A stretch of DNA of 64,000 nucleotides, from the NCBI GenBank assembly GCA_965262485.1, contig OZ253540.1:496001-560000 (forward strand), given 5' to 3'. This document shows positions 25,528-33,685 of the stretch, in pieces (position 1 is the first letter of the stretch; each line of letters opens with the position of its first letter). This stretch comes from Bin87 sp965262485. Lineage in GTDB: Bacteria; Chloroflexota; Dehalococcoidia; Lucifugimonadales; UBA3495. A model generated the notes under the pieces. That model had not been told where the DNA came from. It did no database searches and saw only the letters and a program-made list of their open reading frames with translations. Made by a program: the position numbers and the translations under genes.

Positions 25528-26424
25528 ATGGCAGAAAAGATCGGATTCGTTGGGCTTGGGATAATGGGAAAGCCCATGGCTCGCAATTTGATGGCGGCGG
25601 GATACGAGCTCACGGTGTACGACATCGTGGGGGAACCGGTGGAAGAGTTGGCAACCGAAGGCGCGTCCGCGGCGTCATCGCCCCGGGAGGCCACGGTCAA
25701 CAACGCCAGAACCATCACCATGCTGCCGGACTCTGCTGATTCGGAGCGTGCTATCCTCGGCCCGGATGGTGTTCTGGAGGGAGCCGCGCCAGGCTCGGTA
25801 ATCATAGACATGAGCAGCATCGCGCCGTCCATGTCGCAAAAAATTGGCGTGGCCTGCGCCGATAAAGGCGTGGAATTCCTGGATGCGCCCGTGAGCGGCG
25901 GGGAACCGGGAGCCATCGCCGGCACCCTGGCCATCATGGTGGGCGGCCAGCAGTCGGTATTCGACGACTGCGAACCCTTGTTGCAGGTAATGGGCGGGAA
26001 CGTAGTATTGACCGGGGACATTGGCGCTGGGAATATCACCAAGCTGGCCAATCAGATAATCGTGGCTGCCAACATAGAAGCGCTGAGCGAGGCCCTGGTT
26101 TTGACGCAGAAAGCGGGCGTGGACCCGGAGCGGGTGTTCAACGCGATACGCGGCGGATTGGCCGGGAGCGCCGTGATGGAAGCCAAAGCTCCGATGATGC
26201 TGGATCGCAATTTCAGGGCGGGTTTCCGTGTTCGGCTGCACCAGAAGGACCTGCGAAACGTGCTGCAAACGGCGGGCGAACTGAACGTACCACTGCCGGT
26301 CACTGCGCTGGTACAACAGATGTTGGGTTCGCTGATCAACGATGGCGACCAGGAATCTGACCACTCGGCCATTTTGCATTTCATCGAGAAATTGGCTGGC
26401 GTGGAGGTAAACCGCGGCGGTTAG
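25528..26424 (+). CDS. 3-hydroxyisobutyrate / tartronate-semialdehyde reductase-type dehydrogenase
   Basis: This is a beta-hydroxyacid dehydrogenase of 298 aa. The NAD(P)-binding motif is FVGLGIMGKPMARNL (7-21), the substrate-binding loop is DAPVSGGEPGA (near 122), and the catalytic lysine lies in GNITKLANQII (near 172). GAGGAGG stands about 7 nt before the ATG. Members oxidise 3-hydroxyisobutyrate, reduce tartronate semialdehyde or handle similar hydroxyacids; sequence alone does not decide. It is monocistronic and followed by a perfect hairpin. Confidence 0.93.
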   Translation: MAEKIGFVGLGIMGKPMARNLMAAGYELTVYDIVGEPVEELATEGASAASSPREATVNNARTITMLPDSADSERAILGPDGVLEGAAPGSVIIDMSSIAPSMSQKIGVACADKGVEFLDAPVSGGEPGAIAGTLAIMVGGQQSVFDDCEPLLQVMGGNVVLTGDIGAGNITKLANQIIVAANIEALSEALVLTQKAGVDPERVFNAIRGGLAGSAVMEAKAPMMLDRNFRAGFRVRLHQKDLRNVLQTAGELNVPLPVTALVQQMLGSLINDGDQESDHSAILHFIEKLAGVEVNRGG

Positions 26425-26456
26425 GGCAAGTACCGGACAACGTACCAGAAACCAGC

Positions 26457-26484
26457 GAGGGGAGTATCGGTTGATACTCCCCTC
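26457..26484 (+). terminator. Hairpin after the hydroxyacid dehydrogenase gene
   Basis: A perfect 12-bp inverted repeat GAGGGGAGTATC/GATACTCCCCTC with a GGTT loop begins 32 bp after the stop codon. There is no U-tract, so the termination efficiency is uncertain. Confidence 0.6.
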
Positions 26485-26503
26485 CTGAGTAGTCCAGGGT
26501 TGA

Positions 26504-26684
26504 TTAGCGCCTGTTGACCATTAGCTAACCAACCCGTCACTCCTGCGAAAGAACGTCACCCCGTACTTGATACGGGGCAGGAGTCCAGAGCGCGTATGAT
26601 GAAAGAATCAGAACCGTGATTAACGACTTCGGCCACTGGATTCCCGCTTTCGCGGGAATGACGGTATTTGCCAACACACCCTAA
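26504..26684. mobile_element. YTAR-type MITE (family R1), copy after the enoyl-CoA hydratase gene
   Basis: This element of about 180 bp runs between TTAG (26504) and CTAA (26684), with inward ends TTAGCGCCTGTTGACCATTA and TTAGGGTGTGTTGGCAAATA. The interior palindromes match the 3.9-kb copy, and about 85 bp (from near 26597) is almost identical to the 53-kb copy. The right-hand YTAR site contains the TAG stop of the enoyl-CoA hydratase gene. Confidence 0.7.
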
Positions 26685-27505
26685 AGGTCCTGAAAACGGG
26701 AGCGGCTCCATTCCAGGGCGGCCCGCAGTCCGCCTTCCGCGCGTACCCGGCTGAATTCGGCCTGTTCGGGGGTTGAGGCGGTGTCGAACTGGGTCATCAG
26801 TTCAAGATTGTGGTGCAATGCCGAAATGAACCCAGCCGATTCCAGGGCCCGATTGATGGACAATTTGGTGGTTTTGATGCCGATGGCCGGGATATTGCGC
26901 ATTTTGTTGGCGACTCGCCGGCATTCATCCATGAGGGTGTCGTGGGGCACGACGCGGTTGACCATGCCAATGCGGGCTGCTTCGTAGGCGTCGATGGTGT
27001 CCCCGGTGAGCATCATCTCTTTGGCCATGGCCAGATTGACTGAGTAGGGAGTCATCAGGAACGGAGCGCCGTAACCCAGGCGGATTTCCGGTTCGCCCAG
27101 CATGGCGCGGTCTGAGGCAATCTTAACGTCGCAAACCTGGACGAGCTCGCAGGCTCCGCCCAGGGCATAGCCATTGACGGCGGCTATGACGGGCTTGCTC
27201 AAATTCCAAACCATCAGAAAGGTGTCGATGGTGGCCTTGAGACGGGAACGCCGGCCATCCACAGACAACGGTTCACCGTCCAGTCCCCCAGTCCCCTCCG
27301 ATTCAATGTCGAATCCGGCGGAGAATGCGCGGCCCGAGCCGGTGAGTATGACCACGCGGACGTCAGGGTTGGCTTCGATGCCCTCCAAAGCCTCACGAAA
27401 CTCGGCCATCAGGGTTTGGCTGAGGGCGTTGAGCTTTTCGGGACGATGCAGGGTGAGATAGCCGATCCCGTCGGATTCGTCGTACAGGAGTTCCTGGAAG
27501 GCCAT
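26681..27505 (-). CDS. Enoyl-CoA hydratase/isomerase family protein
   Basis: This is a crotonase-fold enzyme of 274 aa. Visible are YLTLHRPEKLNALSQTL at the N-terminus and the oxyanion-hole loops SGRAFSAGFDIES and AVNGYALGGACELVQVCD. MLGEPEIRLGYGAPFLMTP carries the acidic catalytic position. It may act in beta-oxidation or on other acyl-CoAs. The ATG at 27505 is 22 bp after the cyclophilin gene stop; a longer start would run into that gene. Its TAG stop is embedded in the end of an R1 mobile repeat. Confidence 0.93.
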   Translation of the reverse strand: MAFQELLYDESDGIGYLTLHRPEKLNALSQTLMAEFREALEGIEANPDVRVVILTGSGRAFSAGFDIESEGTGGLDGEPLSVDGRRSRLKATIDTFLMVWNLSKPVIAAVNGYALGGACELVQVCDVKIASDRAMLGEPEIRLGYGAPFLMTPYSVNLAMAKEMMLTGDTIDAYEAARIGMVNRVVPHDTLMDECRRVANKMRNIPAIGIKTTKLSINRALESAGFISALHHNLELMTQFDTASTPEQAEFSRVRAEGGLRAALEWSRSRFQDL

Positions 27506-27527
27506 GATCTCTGTGCTGCCGCCAGTG

Positions 27528-28355
27528 CTACGGGCCGGTGATCTCGATGGACTGGATAGTGACCGGGTTAACCGGCGAAGAATTTTCACCCGTGGGGCCC
27601 GGTATTGTGGGAGCCGTCGCGATGGCGTCGATCACGTCCAGTCCGGAGATTGCCCGTCCGAAAATCGTGTAATTCGCGGGCAGCGACGGGTAATCGGCGT
27701 GCATCAGAAAGAATTGGCTGCCGTTGGTGTTGCGCCCCGAGTTGGCCATGGCGATAACGCCGCGCCGGTATTCGCCTGAGAAGGGTTCGTCGGCGAATCG
27801 ATACCCCGGGTGCCCGCTGCCGGTACCCGTGGGATCCCCACCCTGGATCATGAACTGGGGCAGGGTCCGGTGGAATATCACGTTGTTGTAAAAACCTTCG
27901 CGTGCCAGAAACACGAAGTTGTTTACCGTGACCGGTGTCTGCCCGGCTTGCAATTCCACCGTGATCGCTCCGGCGGTGGTGTTGATAATCGCAGTGTATG
28001 GAACGGACGGATCGATCAACATAGGTGGCGGGGCCGACCATTGCTTGATCGAGCGTCCGTTCCGAACCACTGTCGTGGGTGTCCTGAGGTTGGGTGCGTT
28101 GGCATCATCAGCCGGGTTGACCTGAGAAGCAGCGCCGGTTTGCGAAGCGTCCGCCGCGGATTGTGCCTGTTGCGGTGTCATCGGGCTCCCCGGAGCGGGA
28201 GTTTCGCCGGTCGTCATCGTCGTGTTCGGAGAATTGACACCGGAGGGTTCAGGCGATTCCGCCAGCGGGTTGCTGATCAAACCGCAACCACCGAGGAAGA
28301 GTGAAACGGCGGTTACTGCCAATAATGCTTTAATCAGTTTGACGTTGATTTTCAT
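27528..28355 (-). CDS. Cyclophilin-type peptidyl-prolyl isomerase lipoprotein
   Basis: The 275-aa protein begins with a lipoprotein signal peptide (about 1-24, hydrophobic core and lipobox LFLGGC). A Pro/Ser/Thr-rich linker of about 80 residues follows, then a cyclophilin domain (about 120-275) with FHRTLPQFMIQGGDPTGTGSG, FADEPFSGEYRRGVIAMANS and NTNGSQFFLMHAD. It should sit on the outer face of the membrane and catalyse proline isomerisation of exported proteins. It is first of a pair with the enoyl-CoA hydratase gene but appears functionally unrelated. Confidence 0.94.
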   Translation of the reverse strand: MKINVKLIKALLAVTAVSLFLGGCGLISNPLAESPEPSGVNSPNTTMTTGETPAPGSPMTPQQAQSAADASQTGAASQVNPADDANAPNLRTPTTVVRNGRSIKQWSAPPPMLIDPSVPYTAIINTTAGAITVELQAGQTPVTVNNFVFLAREGFYNNVIFHRTLPQFMIQGGDPTGTGSGHPGYRFADEPFSGEYRRGVIAMANSGRNTNGSQFFLMHADYPSLPANYTIFGRAISGLDVIDAIATAPTIPGPTGENSSPVNPVTIQSIEITGP

Positions 28356-28361
28356 TTCAAT

Positions 28362-29048
28362 TCAGTATGGGCGAGTGATTTTTGCGACTTCTTTCAGCGC
28401 TTCCAGTGTGAAGTCTGGAGACTGGCACAACCCGATGGTTTTTTGTTCGTAGTCGGCGATGGTGGCTACCATGTCGGGAATACGATCGGCCAATTCGAAG
28501 GGGATATTGGTGACGCCGTGTTTGTCTCCGTGGAGCAGGTCACCCGTGGACACCGTCAGGCCTCCCACCTCGACCGGGATGCCCATGTCCACCATGTGAA
28601 CGTAGGCGTGGGAAACCGAAACGTGTTGGGCGAAGAATTGGAATCCGAGTTCCCGCACCTCGTCCAGGTCGCGGACGGTGCCGTCGGTGGCGACTGCCAA
28701 AGCGCCAAGCGCCTTGTGAATGTTGGATTGAACTTCACCCCAGTAAGCGCCCAGCGGCGGGTTGTCGATGTCGTGGAGCACGATGAAACGCGGTTCGGGA
28801 ACGGACACGATCAGGTCCCACCAATCTTCGCGGGATATGCTGTGGCCCTCGGGGCGGTTGGCGGAAATTACACCGGTCACGGCGTAACCTGCGATGGGTG
28901 CGGATTCCTGAAAGACAGTCTTGATTTCCGGTAACATGAATCCAGTGTTTTTCGGTCGGAAATCGAAACCCTCAATCGCGTTGCAAATGCTGGGTGAGTC
29001 GATACGCGACAACGCCTGCAACGTTGCTTCGCTCACGGTTTGATACAA
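28362..29048 (-). CDS. RraA-like aldolase/dimethylmenaquinone-methyltransferase-fold protein
   Basis: The 228-aa protein has the swivelling fold of the RraA / 4-hydroxy-4-methyl-2-oxoglutarate aldolase family. LGALAVATDGTVRDLDEVREL corresponds to the conserved G-T-R-D segment, and VEVGGLTVSTGDLLHGDKHGV to the C-terminal metal/pyruvate site. Oxaloacetate or HMG-type aldolase activity is possible. Translation starts at TTG with a perfect AGGAGG 6 nt upstream. It precedes the cyclophilin gene by 6 bp, so the three minus-strand genes probably form one transcript. Confidence 0.88.
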   Translation of the reverse strand: MYQTVSEATLQALSRIDSPSICNAIEGFDFRPKNTGFMLPEIKTVFQESAPIAGYAVTGVISANRPEGHSISREDWWDLIVSVPEPRFIVLHDIDNPPLGAYWGEVQSNIHKALGALAVATDGTVRDLDEVRELGFQFFAQHVSVSHAYVHMVDMGIPVEVGGLTVSTGDLLHGDKHGVTNIPFELADRIPDMVATIADYEQKTIGLCQSPDFTLEALKEVAKITRPY

Positions 29049-29169
29049 GGTGGTCCTCCTGAAGTCGCCTTGGCGATACGCCGGCGCCGGTTGGGTGGGC
29101 TGAAAGCGGAAACACTATATCGGTTTGCAAGTTGAAAGGCAAAAGGGCGAACGATGTCCGGAGGTCGGT

Positions 29170-29385
29170 TCAGCACTCGTCCGGATAGTAATCGTCCTCG
29201 TAAACCGAGTCGTAGTCAGCGTCATCGCGTGTAAAGCGTCCCCACAACCATTTGGCCACCACGACGACAACAGCCAATAACACCAGGCCCGAGATTATCC
29301 ACGTATCCAGATAAGCCCAAAACGGGACAGATGTGGACTGGCCCCCAGCTTGCTGTCCAATAAGCAAAAGGATTTTCAATTGCAT
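29170..29385 (-). CDS. Small single-pass membrane protein, 71 aa
   Basis: This has one strong transmembrane segment (about 29-47, ISGLVLLAVVVVVAKWLW), a short extracytoplasmic N-terminus and an acidic Tyr/Asp-rich tail ending DDYYPDEC. The ribosome-binding site is weak. No family is recognised. It could be a small subunit or regulator; the evidence is only the clean membrane topology and its position in a gap between divergent genes. Confidence 0.5.
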   Translation of the reverse strand: MQLKILLLIGQQAGGQSTSVPFWAYLDTWIISGLVLLAVVVVVAKWLWGRFTRDDADYDSVYEDDYYPDEC

Positions 29386-29526
29386 TTACCCAGGGTTGAA
29401 GTATTACTTCGGAGTGTTGGCAGGCGTGGCCCACAATTGTATCCCATCCCGTTATCGGGCAGCTGGGGAGATTCGGCTCGTTGGTCCGATTCTGATGTCC
29501 GGGCGAATTGACATGGACATTCTCGC

Positions 29527-30009
29527 TTGAGTGCGCTGTTTGCGAAATTGGTCGCGGTAGCTCTGGTTTCTATGTCGCCGGTTGGCGAGGAACTGGTTTC
29601 CATACCGCTGGGAGTGGGACTGGGGCTGAATGCCATGCTGGTGGCAGTGGTCGCGGTGATATTCAATTTCCTGCCGGCGTTGGTGATCTCGTGGTTGTTC
29701 TGGCGGGCCGAACGCGGAACCAGGGTGGTGAGGATTGTATTGTCGTTGCGCCCACCCGTTTTGCGTTTGGCCGCCACGTGGATATTGCGGCGCCGCAGCG
29801 GGAGGTTGACGGCTATTGTAAAGCGTTGGGGTATTTGGGGCGTGATCATTATTACGCCATGGGCGGGGGTTTACGCAACGACGGTAGCCCTCGAGACGCT
29901 TGGGATGCCGCGCCGGGCATTGCTGGTGTCTATTGTCGTCAGTCTCACGTTGCACGGGGCGATCATTACGATTGCGTCGGTTGGGCTGTTCGAGTGGTTG
30001 TGGCCGTAG
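29527..30009 (+). CDS. Small multidrug-export-family (Sm_multidrug_ex) membrane protein
   Basis: The 160-aa protein has about four hydrophobic segments and an N-terminal motif SPVGEELVSIPLGVGLGLN, which resembles the P-x-(G/E)-E-L-R-x-x-I-P-L start of the Sm_multidrug_ex family. The later WGVIIITPWAGVYATTVAL segment also fits. The predicted start is TTG at 29527; an internal ATG at 29572 would remove most of the first helix. Transport has not been shown for most members of this family, so the name reflects similarity only. Confidence 0.7.
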   Translation: MSALFAKLVAVALVSMSPVGEELVSIPLGVGLGLNAMLVAVVAVIFNFLPALVISWLFWRAERGTRVVRIVLSLRPPVLRLAATWILRRRSGRLTAIVKRWGIWGVIIITPWAGVYATTVALETLGMPRRALLVSIVVSLTLHGAIITIASVGLFEWLWP

Positions 30010-30251
30010 CGCGCCGCAGCGAGCACTCCCGAACACGTTCGACAGAAAGACATCCAAACGCCAACGATAGTCGTAATCGGGGTAAGTGACAAAAATGGCA
30101 AAATCTCGCACCCGGCCAAAAGTGCCGTTTATGACCGTTATATAAGAATATAACCGAAAATTTGGCCGACTGTTTCGTATCGGGTAATCCCAGGCCATAA
30201 GGGCAAGGTGTGGCCCGAACACTGCCTTTGCCCGTTACTCAGGAGCTGGTG

Positions 30252-31169
30252 GTGACCATGAAGCACACTGTAAATTCCTTTTTACAACATTTGGTAGTGG
30301 AGAAGGGATTAGCCCAAAATACGCTCAGCGCTTATAGCAACGATCTCAACCAATTTAGAGCATTCGTCACGGACAACCTGGAATCTGACGGTAACCCGGA
30401 AGTTTGGAGATTGGTGGATATCGACCTGCTGAACGCCTATATCACGGACCTGCGGGATAACCGGCATTATCGTGATACTACCACCGCTCGCAAAGTAGCG
30501 GCGGTGCGTTCTTTTTTTGGCTATTTGAGCTCCAATGGTTTGATTAGCGAAGACCCCACTGCAAACCTGGGGTCGCTTCGAGTGGGCCGGTCAGTCCCCA
30601 AGTTCATTTCCGAGGCTGAGACACGACAACTGCTGGAGACGGCAGCCGATACCGGCACTACGGAAGGGCGACGCGACGCCAGCATCCTGGAGCTGCTGTA
30701 CGCGACCGGTTTGCGCGTCAGCGAACTTGTCGCGCTGGATGTGCAGGACATCAACTTCGAAGAAGGGTTCATCCGAACCTGGGGCAAGGGTTCGAAAGAA
30801 CGCATCGTTTACCTGTACCCGGAGGCGCTTGCCAATCTTCGCGAATATGTTGGCGGCGCCAGGGTAGCGTTATTGGAGCAGAAACGGGGTCAGACCGCCA
30901 TGTACGTGAACCAGCGAGGTGAGAGGCTGACCCGCCAGTGGGTGTGGAACATTCTGAAAACCTCGGCGAAAAAAGCCGGTATCGACTCCAACATTACGCC
31001 TCACACACTTCGGCATAGCTTTGCGACCCATTTATTGCAGAACGGTGCGTCCCTGCGCCACGTGCAGGAGTTGTTGGGCCATTCCAGCATTTCCACGACG
31101 CAGGTTTATACGCACCTTACCGATCCCCACGTCCGAGCGGAATACGAGCGAAGCCATCCCAGAGCATGA
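30252..31169 (+). CDS. Tyrosine recombinase XerC/XerD
   Basis: Xer recombinases resolve chromosome dimers at dif. The 305-aa protein has an N-terminal SAM-like core-binding domain (LVVEKGLAQNTLSAYSNDL) and a complete catalytic domain. The first Arg is in YATGLRVSELVAL, the Lys in GKGSKERIV, the HxxR box in TPHTLRHSFATHLL, and the final His and Tyr in LGHSSISTTQVYTHL. A GTG start at 30252 has AGGAG 6 nt upstream and is preferred; ATG at 30258 is two codons on. It sits in a housekeeping context, not in an integrated element. Confidence 0.95.
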   Translation: MTMKHTVNSFLQHLVVEKGLAQNTLSAYSNDLNQFRAFVTDNLESDGNPEVWRLVDIDLLNAYITDLRDNRHYRDTTTARKVAAVRSFFGYLSSNGLISEDPTANLGSLRVGRSVPKFISEAETRQLLETAADTGTTEGRRDASILELLYATGLRVSELVALDVQDINFEEGFIRTWGKGSKERIVYLYPEALANLREYVGGARVALLEQKRGQTAMYVNQRGERLTRQWVWNILKTSAKKAGIDSNITPHTLRHSFATHLLQNGASLRHVQELLGHSSISTTQVYTHLTDPHVRAEYERSHPRA

Positions 31170-31401
31170 CGTGAGCATGACGTGAAAACGAGGCCAGGTT
31201 CGACCACGATTGCCGGCAACGGGCTCGTGAATTTGACATAAATCGTTTCGGCGAGCCTCGTCAATTGAGCATCGTTTGCTGGTATTATGATAGTCGGGAT
31301 GATGAGCTGGTTAACCGGCGTCGCCATCTATAATCCAGTTCAGATTGCATGAGTACGCCGACCTGCCTGCTATTTCGGTCGGCGACGCATGGAGGGCAGC
31401 A

Positions 31402-31770
31402 ATGCCGAGCAAAGGTAAACGAGTAGCGTCTCGCCAAAACAGTCTGCGCCGCAGACGGGGAACCGGCAACCGCCAGCCGGCGATGCCGATGGAGGCGACG
31501 GCCGGTTCGGGCGGCGGCCCGATGGCATCACCCACCGGCTCCCTTGATGGCAGCGGAGCAACTGTCACGGGTAACATGCCGGGCAACGGCGCAGTTGCAA
31601 ACCCGGCGGCGCCGTCTCCCCAAGTCAACAATCGTGCGTCCGCGCAGCCCCGGGGAAGGCGGTCGGAGCGACCGGCGGCGTATAACTACGTTGGGTCTGA
31701 ATTGATGCGCATTGGCATATTCTCCGGAGTATCGCTGGTGATCCTGATAGCAGTTTCTTTCGTCATATAG
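31402..31770 (+). CDS. Tail-anchored small membrane protein, 122 aa
   Basis: The protein starts with a strongly basic segment (RVASRQNSLRRRRGTGNRQ), continues with a Gly/Pro/Ser-rich disordered middle, and ends with RIGIFSGVSLVILIAVSFVI. This is a single C-terminal transmembrane helix preceded by YNYVGSELM. GGAGG lies 6 nt before the ATG. The same basic-linker-helix layout is common in Chloroflexota proteins next to DNA repair genes. The function is unknown. It precedes uvrC by 18 bp. Confidence 0.75.
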   Translation: MPSKGKRVASRQNSLRRRRGTGNRQPAMPMEATAGSGGGPMASPTGSLDGSGATVTGNMPGNGAVANPAAPSPQVNNRASAQPRGRRSERPAAYNYVGSELMRIGIFSGVSLVILIAVSFVI

Positions 31771-31788
31771 GCAGCGCAGGGACGGGCG

Positions 31789-33645
31789 ATGGAACGCCAC
31801 GAATTTGATCACCGTCTATTGGTGACCCCGGAGCGCCCTGGCGTTTACCTGATGAAAAACGCCCGGGGCGCTGTCATCTACGTTGGCAAGGCCGCAGTGC
31901 TGCGCAACAGATTGCGATCCTACTTCGGTTCACCTGCCGGCCTGGATCGGAAAACGCGCCGGATGGTCAGCGAGCTGGCGGATTACGAGTACATCGTAAC
32001 GGACACCGAGGCCGAGGCGCTGATACTCGAAAATACCCTGATAAAAAGACACCGGCCCTACTTCAATGTGCGGTTGAAGGACGATAAAACTTACCCGTAC
32101 CTAAAGGTTGACCTCGCCGAAGAGTTCCCGCGGGTTTACATTACCAGAGGCGTTCACCAGGATGGAGCGCGGTATTTTGGCCCCTTCGCCAGCGCAGGGA
32201 GCGTGCGGCAGTCGATGGATTTGGTGAAGAAGCTGTTTCCGTACCGCTCCTGCACTAAAAAGATAACCGGCGCCGACCCCCGCCCATGCCTCGAATACTA
32301 CATTAACCGTTGCGTTGGTCCCTGCGCCGGATTGGCCAGCCGCGACGAATATGCGGATGTCGTGCAGCAGGTCATCCTCTTTCTGGAGGGAAACACCGAG
32401 CTGGTGACCGGGCAGCTTCGAGGCAAGATGGTCGCAGCTGCGGATAAACTGGAATTTGAACGTGCGGCGGCGCTGCGCGATCAGGTTGCTGCGATCCAGA
32501 AATTCGAAGAGGAACGCACCGTAAAGGTCGATTCTCCGCGGATGACCGATCTGGACCTGATCGCGGTAGCGATGGCTGCCAACGAAACGTGGGTAGAGAT
32601 ATTTTTCGTACGTCGGGGGAAACTCATCGGTCGGGATCACTTCTTCATGGAGGGCCCGCAGGATGACGAGCCTGGTGAAGTCATCGCGCAGTTCGTGCAG
32701 CAGTTCTACGCCACCGCCCTGGAGGTGCCTCCCACTATTCTGGTGCAACACGACCCGCCGGGCGATGATGGCCCGCTGTTGCAGGGGTTTTTGAGACAAA
32801 GAAGAAACGGTGCAGTGCGAATGATGCGTCCCCAGCGGGGAGAAAACCGGAAGCTGATGCAGGTGGTTGCTGAAAATGCTGCCGAGGGCCTGTCGCAACA
32901 CCGGGTGAAATGGCTGAACCGAACGGACGCGATTCAGGGGGCGTTGGCCGAACTTGAAGAAGAGTTGAGCCTGCCGGCCCTACCCCGCCGGATGGAGTGT
33001 TACGACATTTCTCACATCCAGGGGAGCAACTTGGTTGGCAGCATGGTGGTGTTCGATGGCGGCAAACCGCTGAGCCGAGATTACCGGCGGTTCAAAATCA
33101 AGGCGGTAGAAGGCGTAGATGACTATGCCAGTATGAAGGAGATGTTAACCCGCCGGTTCAAGCGGCTGGGTGAGGCCATAAAGAATCCCGACCCCGAAGG
33201 CAAAGTGAGCGCTTGGGGAGTAATCCCGGACCTGGTTATCATCGACGGGGGGAAAGGTCACCTTTCGGCGGCCCAGGAAGTTATGTTGCATCTGGGACTG
33301 CAGCATATCCCGCTGTGTTCGTTGGCCAAAGAAAACGAAGAATTGTTCGTGCCGCATACGCCCGAAGCCATCGTGTTGCCCAGGGATTCCCAGGCGCTGT
33401 ACCTGATGCAGCGAATCAGGGATGAAGCGCATCGTTTCGCCATCAGTTTCCATCGGAACCTGCGGTCCAAAGGAAGCCTGAAATCTCCTTTAGATATGGT
33501 TACTGGAATCGGGCCCAAACGCAAACGAATGCTGCTGCGCCGGTTTGGTTCACTCCAGGGAATTCGGGAGGCCAGCATAGAAGACATCGCCACGGTGCCA
33601 GGCCTGACCCGCTCGCTGGCTGTAAGATTAAAACAAACCATTTAG
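31789..33645 (+). CDS. uvrC: UvrABC nuclease subunit UvrC
   Basis: UvrC makes both incisions in nucleotide excision repair. The 618-aa protein has the GIY-YIG domain at the N-terminus (GVYLMKNARGAVIYVGKA), a Cys-rich CTKKITGADPRPCLEYYINRC region, and the UVR motif LEFERAAALRDQVAAIQKF. The RNase H-like domain contains ECYDISHIQGSNLVGSMVVF and VIIDGGKGHL, and a helix-hairpin-helix region closes the C-terminus. It is co-directional with the small membrane protein and with mgtE downstream. Confidence 0.99.
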   Translation: MERHEFDHRLLVTPERPGVYLMKNARGAVIYVGKAAVLRNRLRSYFGSPAGLDRKTRRMVSELADYEYIVTDTEAEALILENTLIKRHRPYFNVRLKDDKTYPYLKVDLAEEFPRVYITRGVHQDGARYFGPFASAGSVRQSMDLVKKLFPYRSCTKKITGADPRPCLEYYINRCVGPCAGLASRDEYADVVQQVILFLEGNTELVTGQLRGKMVAAADKLEFERAAALRDQVAAIQKFEEERTVKVDSPRMTDLDLIAVAMAANETWVEIFFVRRGKLIGRDHFFMEGPQDDEPGEVIAQFVQQFYATALEVPPTILVQHDPPGDDGPLLQGFLRQRRNGAVRMMRPQRGENRKLMQVVAENAAEGLSQHRVKWLNRTDAIQGALAELEEELSLPALPRRMECYDISHIQGSNLVGSMVVFDGGKPLSRDYRRFKIKAVEGVDDYASMKEMLTRRFKRLGEAIKNPDPEGKVSAWGVIPDLVIIDGGKGHLSAAQEVMLHLGLQHIPLCSLAKENEELFVPHTPEAIVLPRDSQALYLMQRIRDEAHRFAISFHRNLRSKGSLKSPLDMVTGIGPKRKRMLLRRFGSLQGIREASIEDIATVPGLTRSLAVRLKQTI

Positions 33646-33685
33646 GGTGCCCGGCGCTCCGGACGTCGGTCCTGCCAGTGATTAG

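Noticed and set aside
30210..31169. Xer recombinase considered as integrase of a mobile element
   Set aside because: The gene has housekeeping XerC/D features, no flanking tRNA or att repeats, and sits beside uvrC and mgtE.
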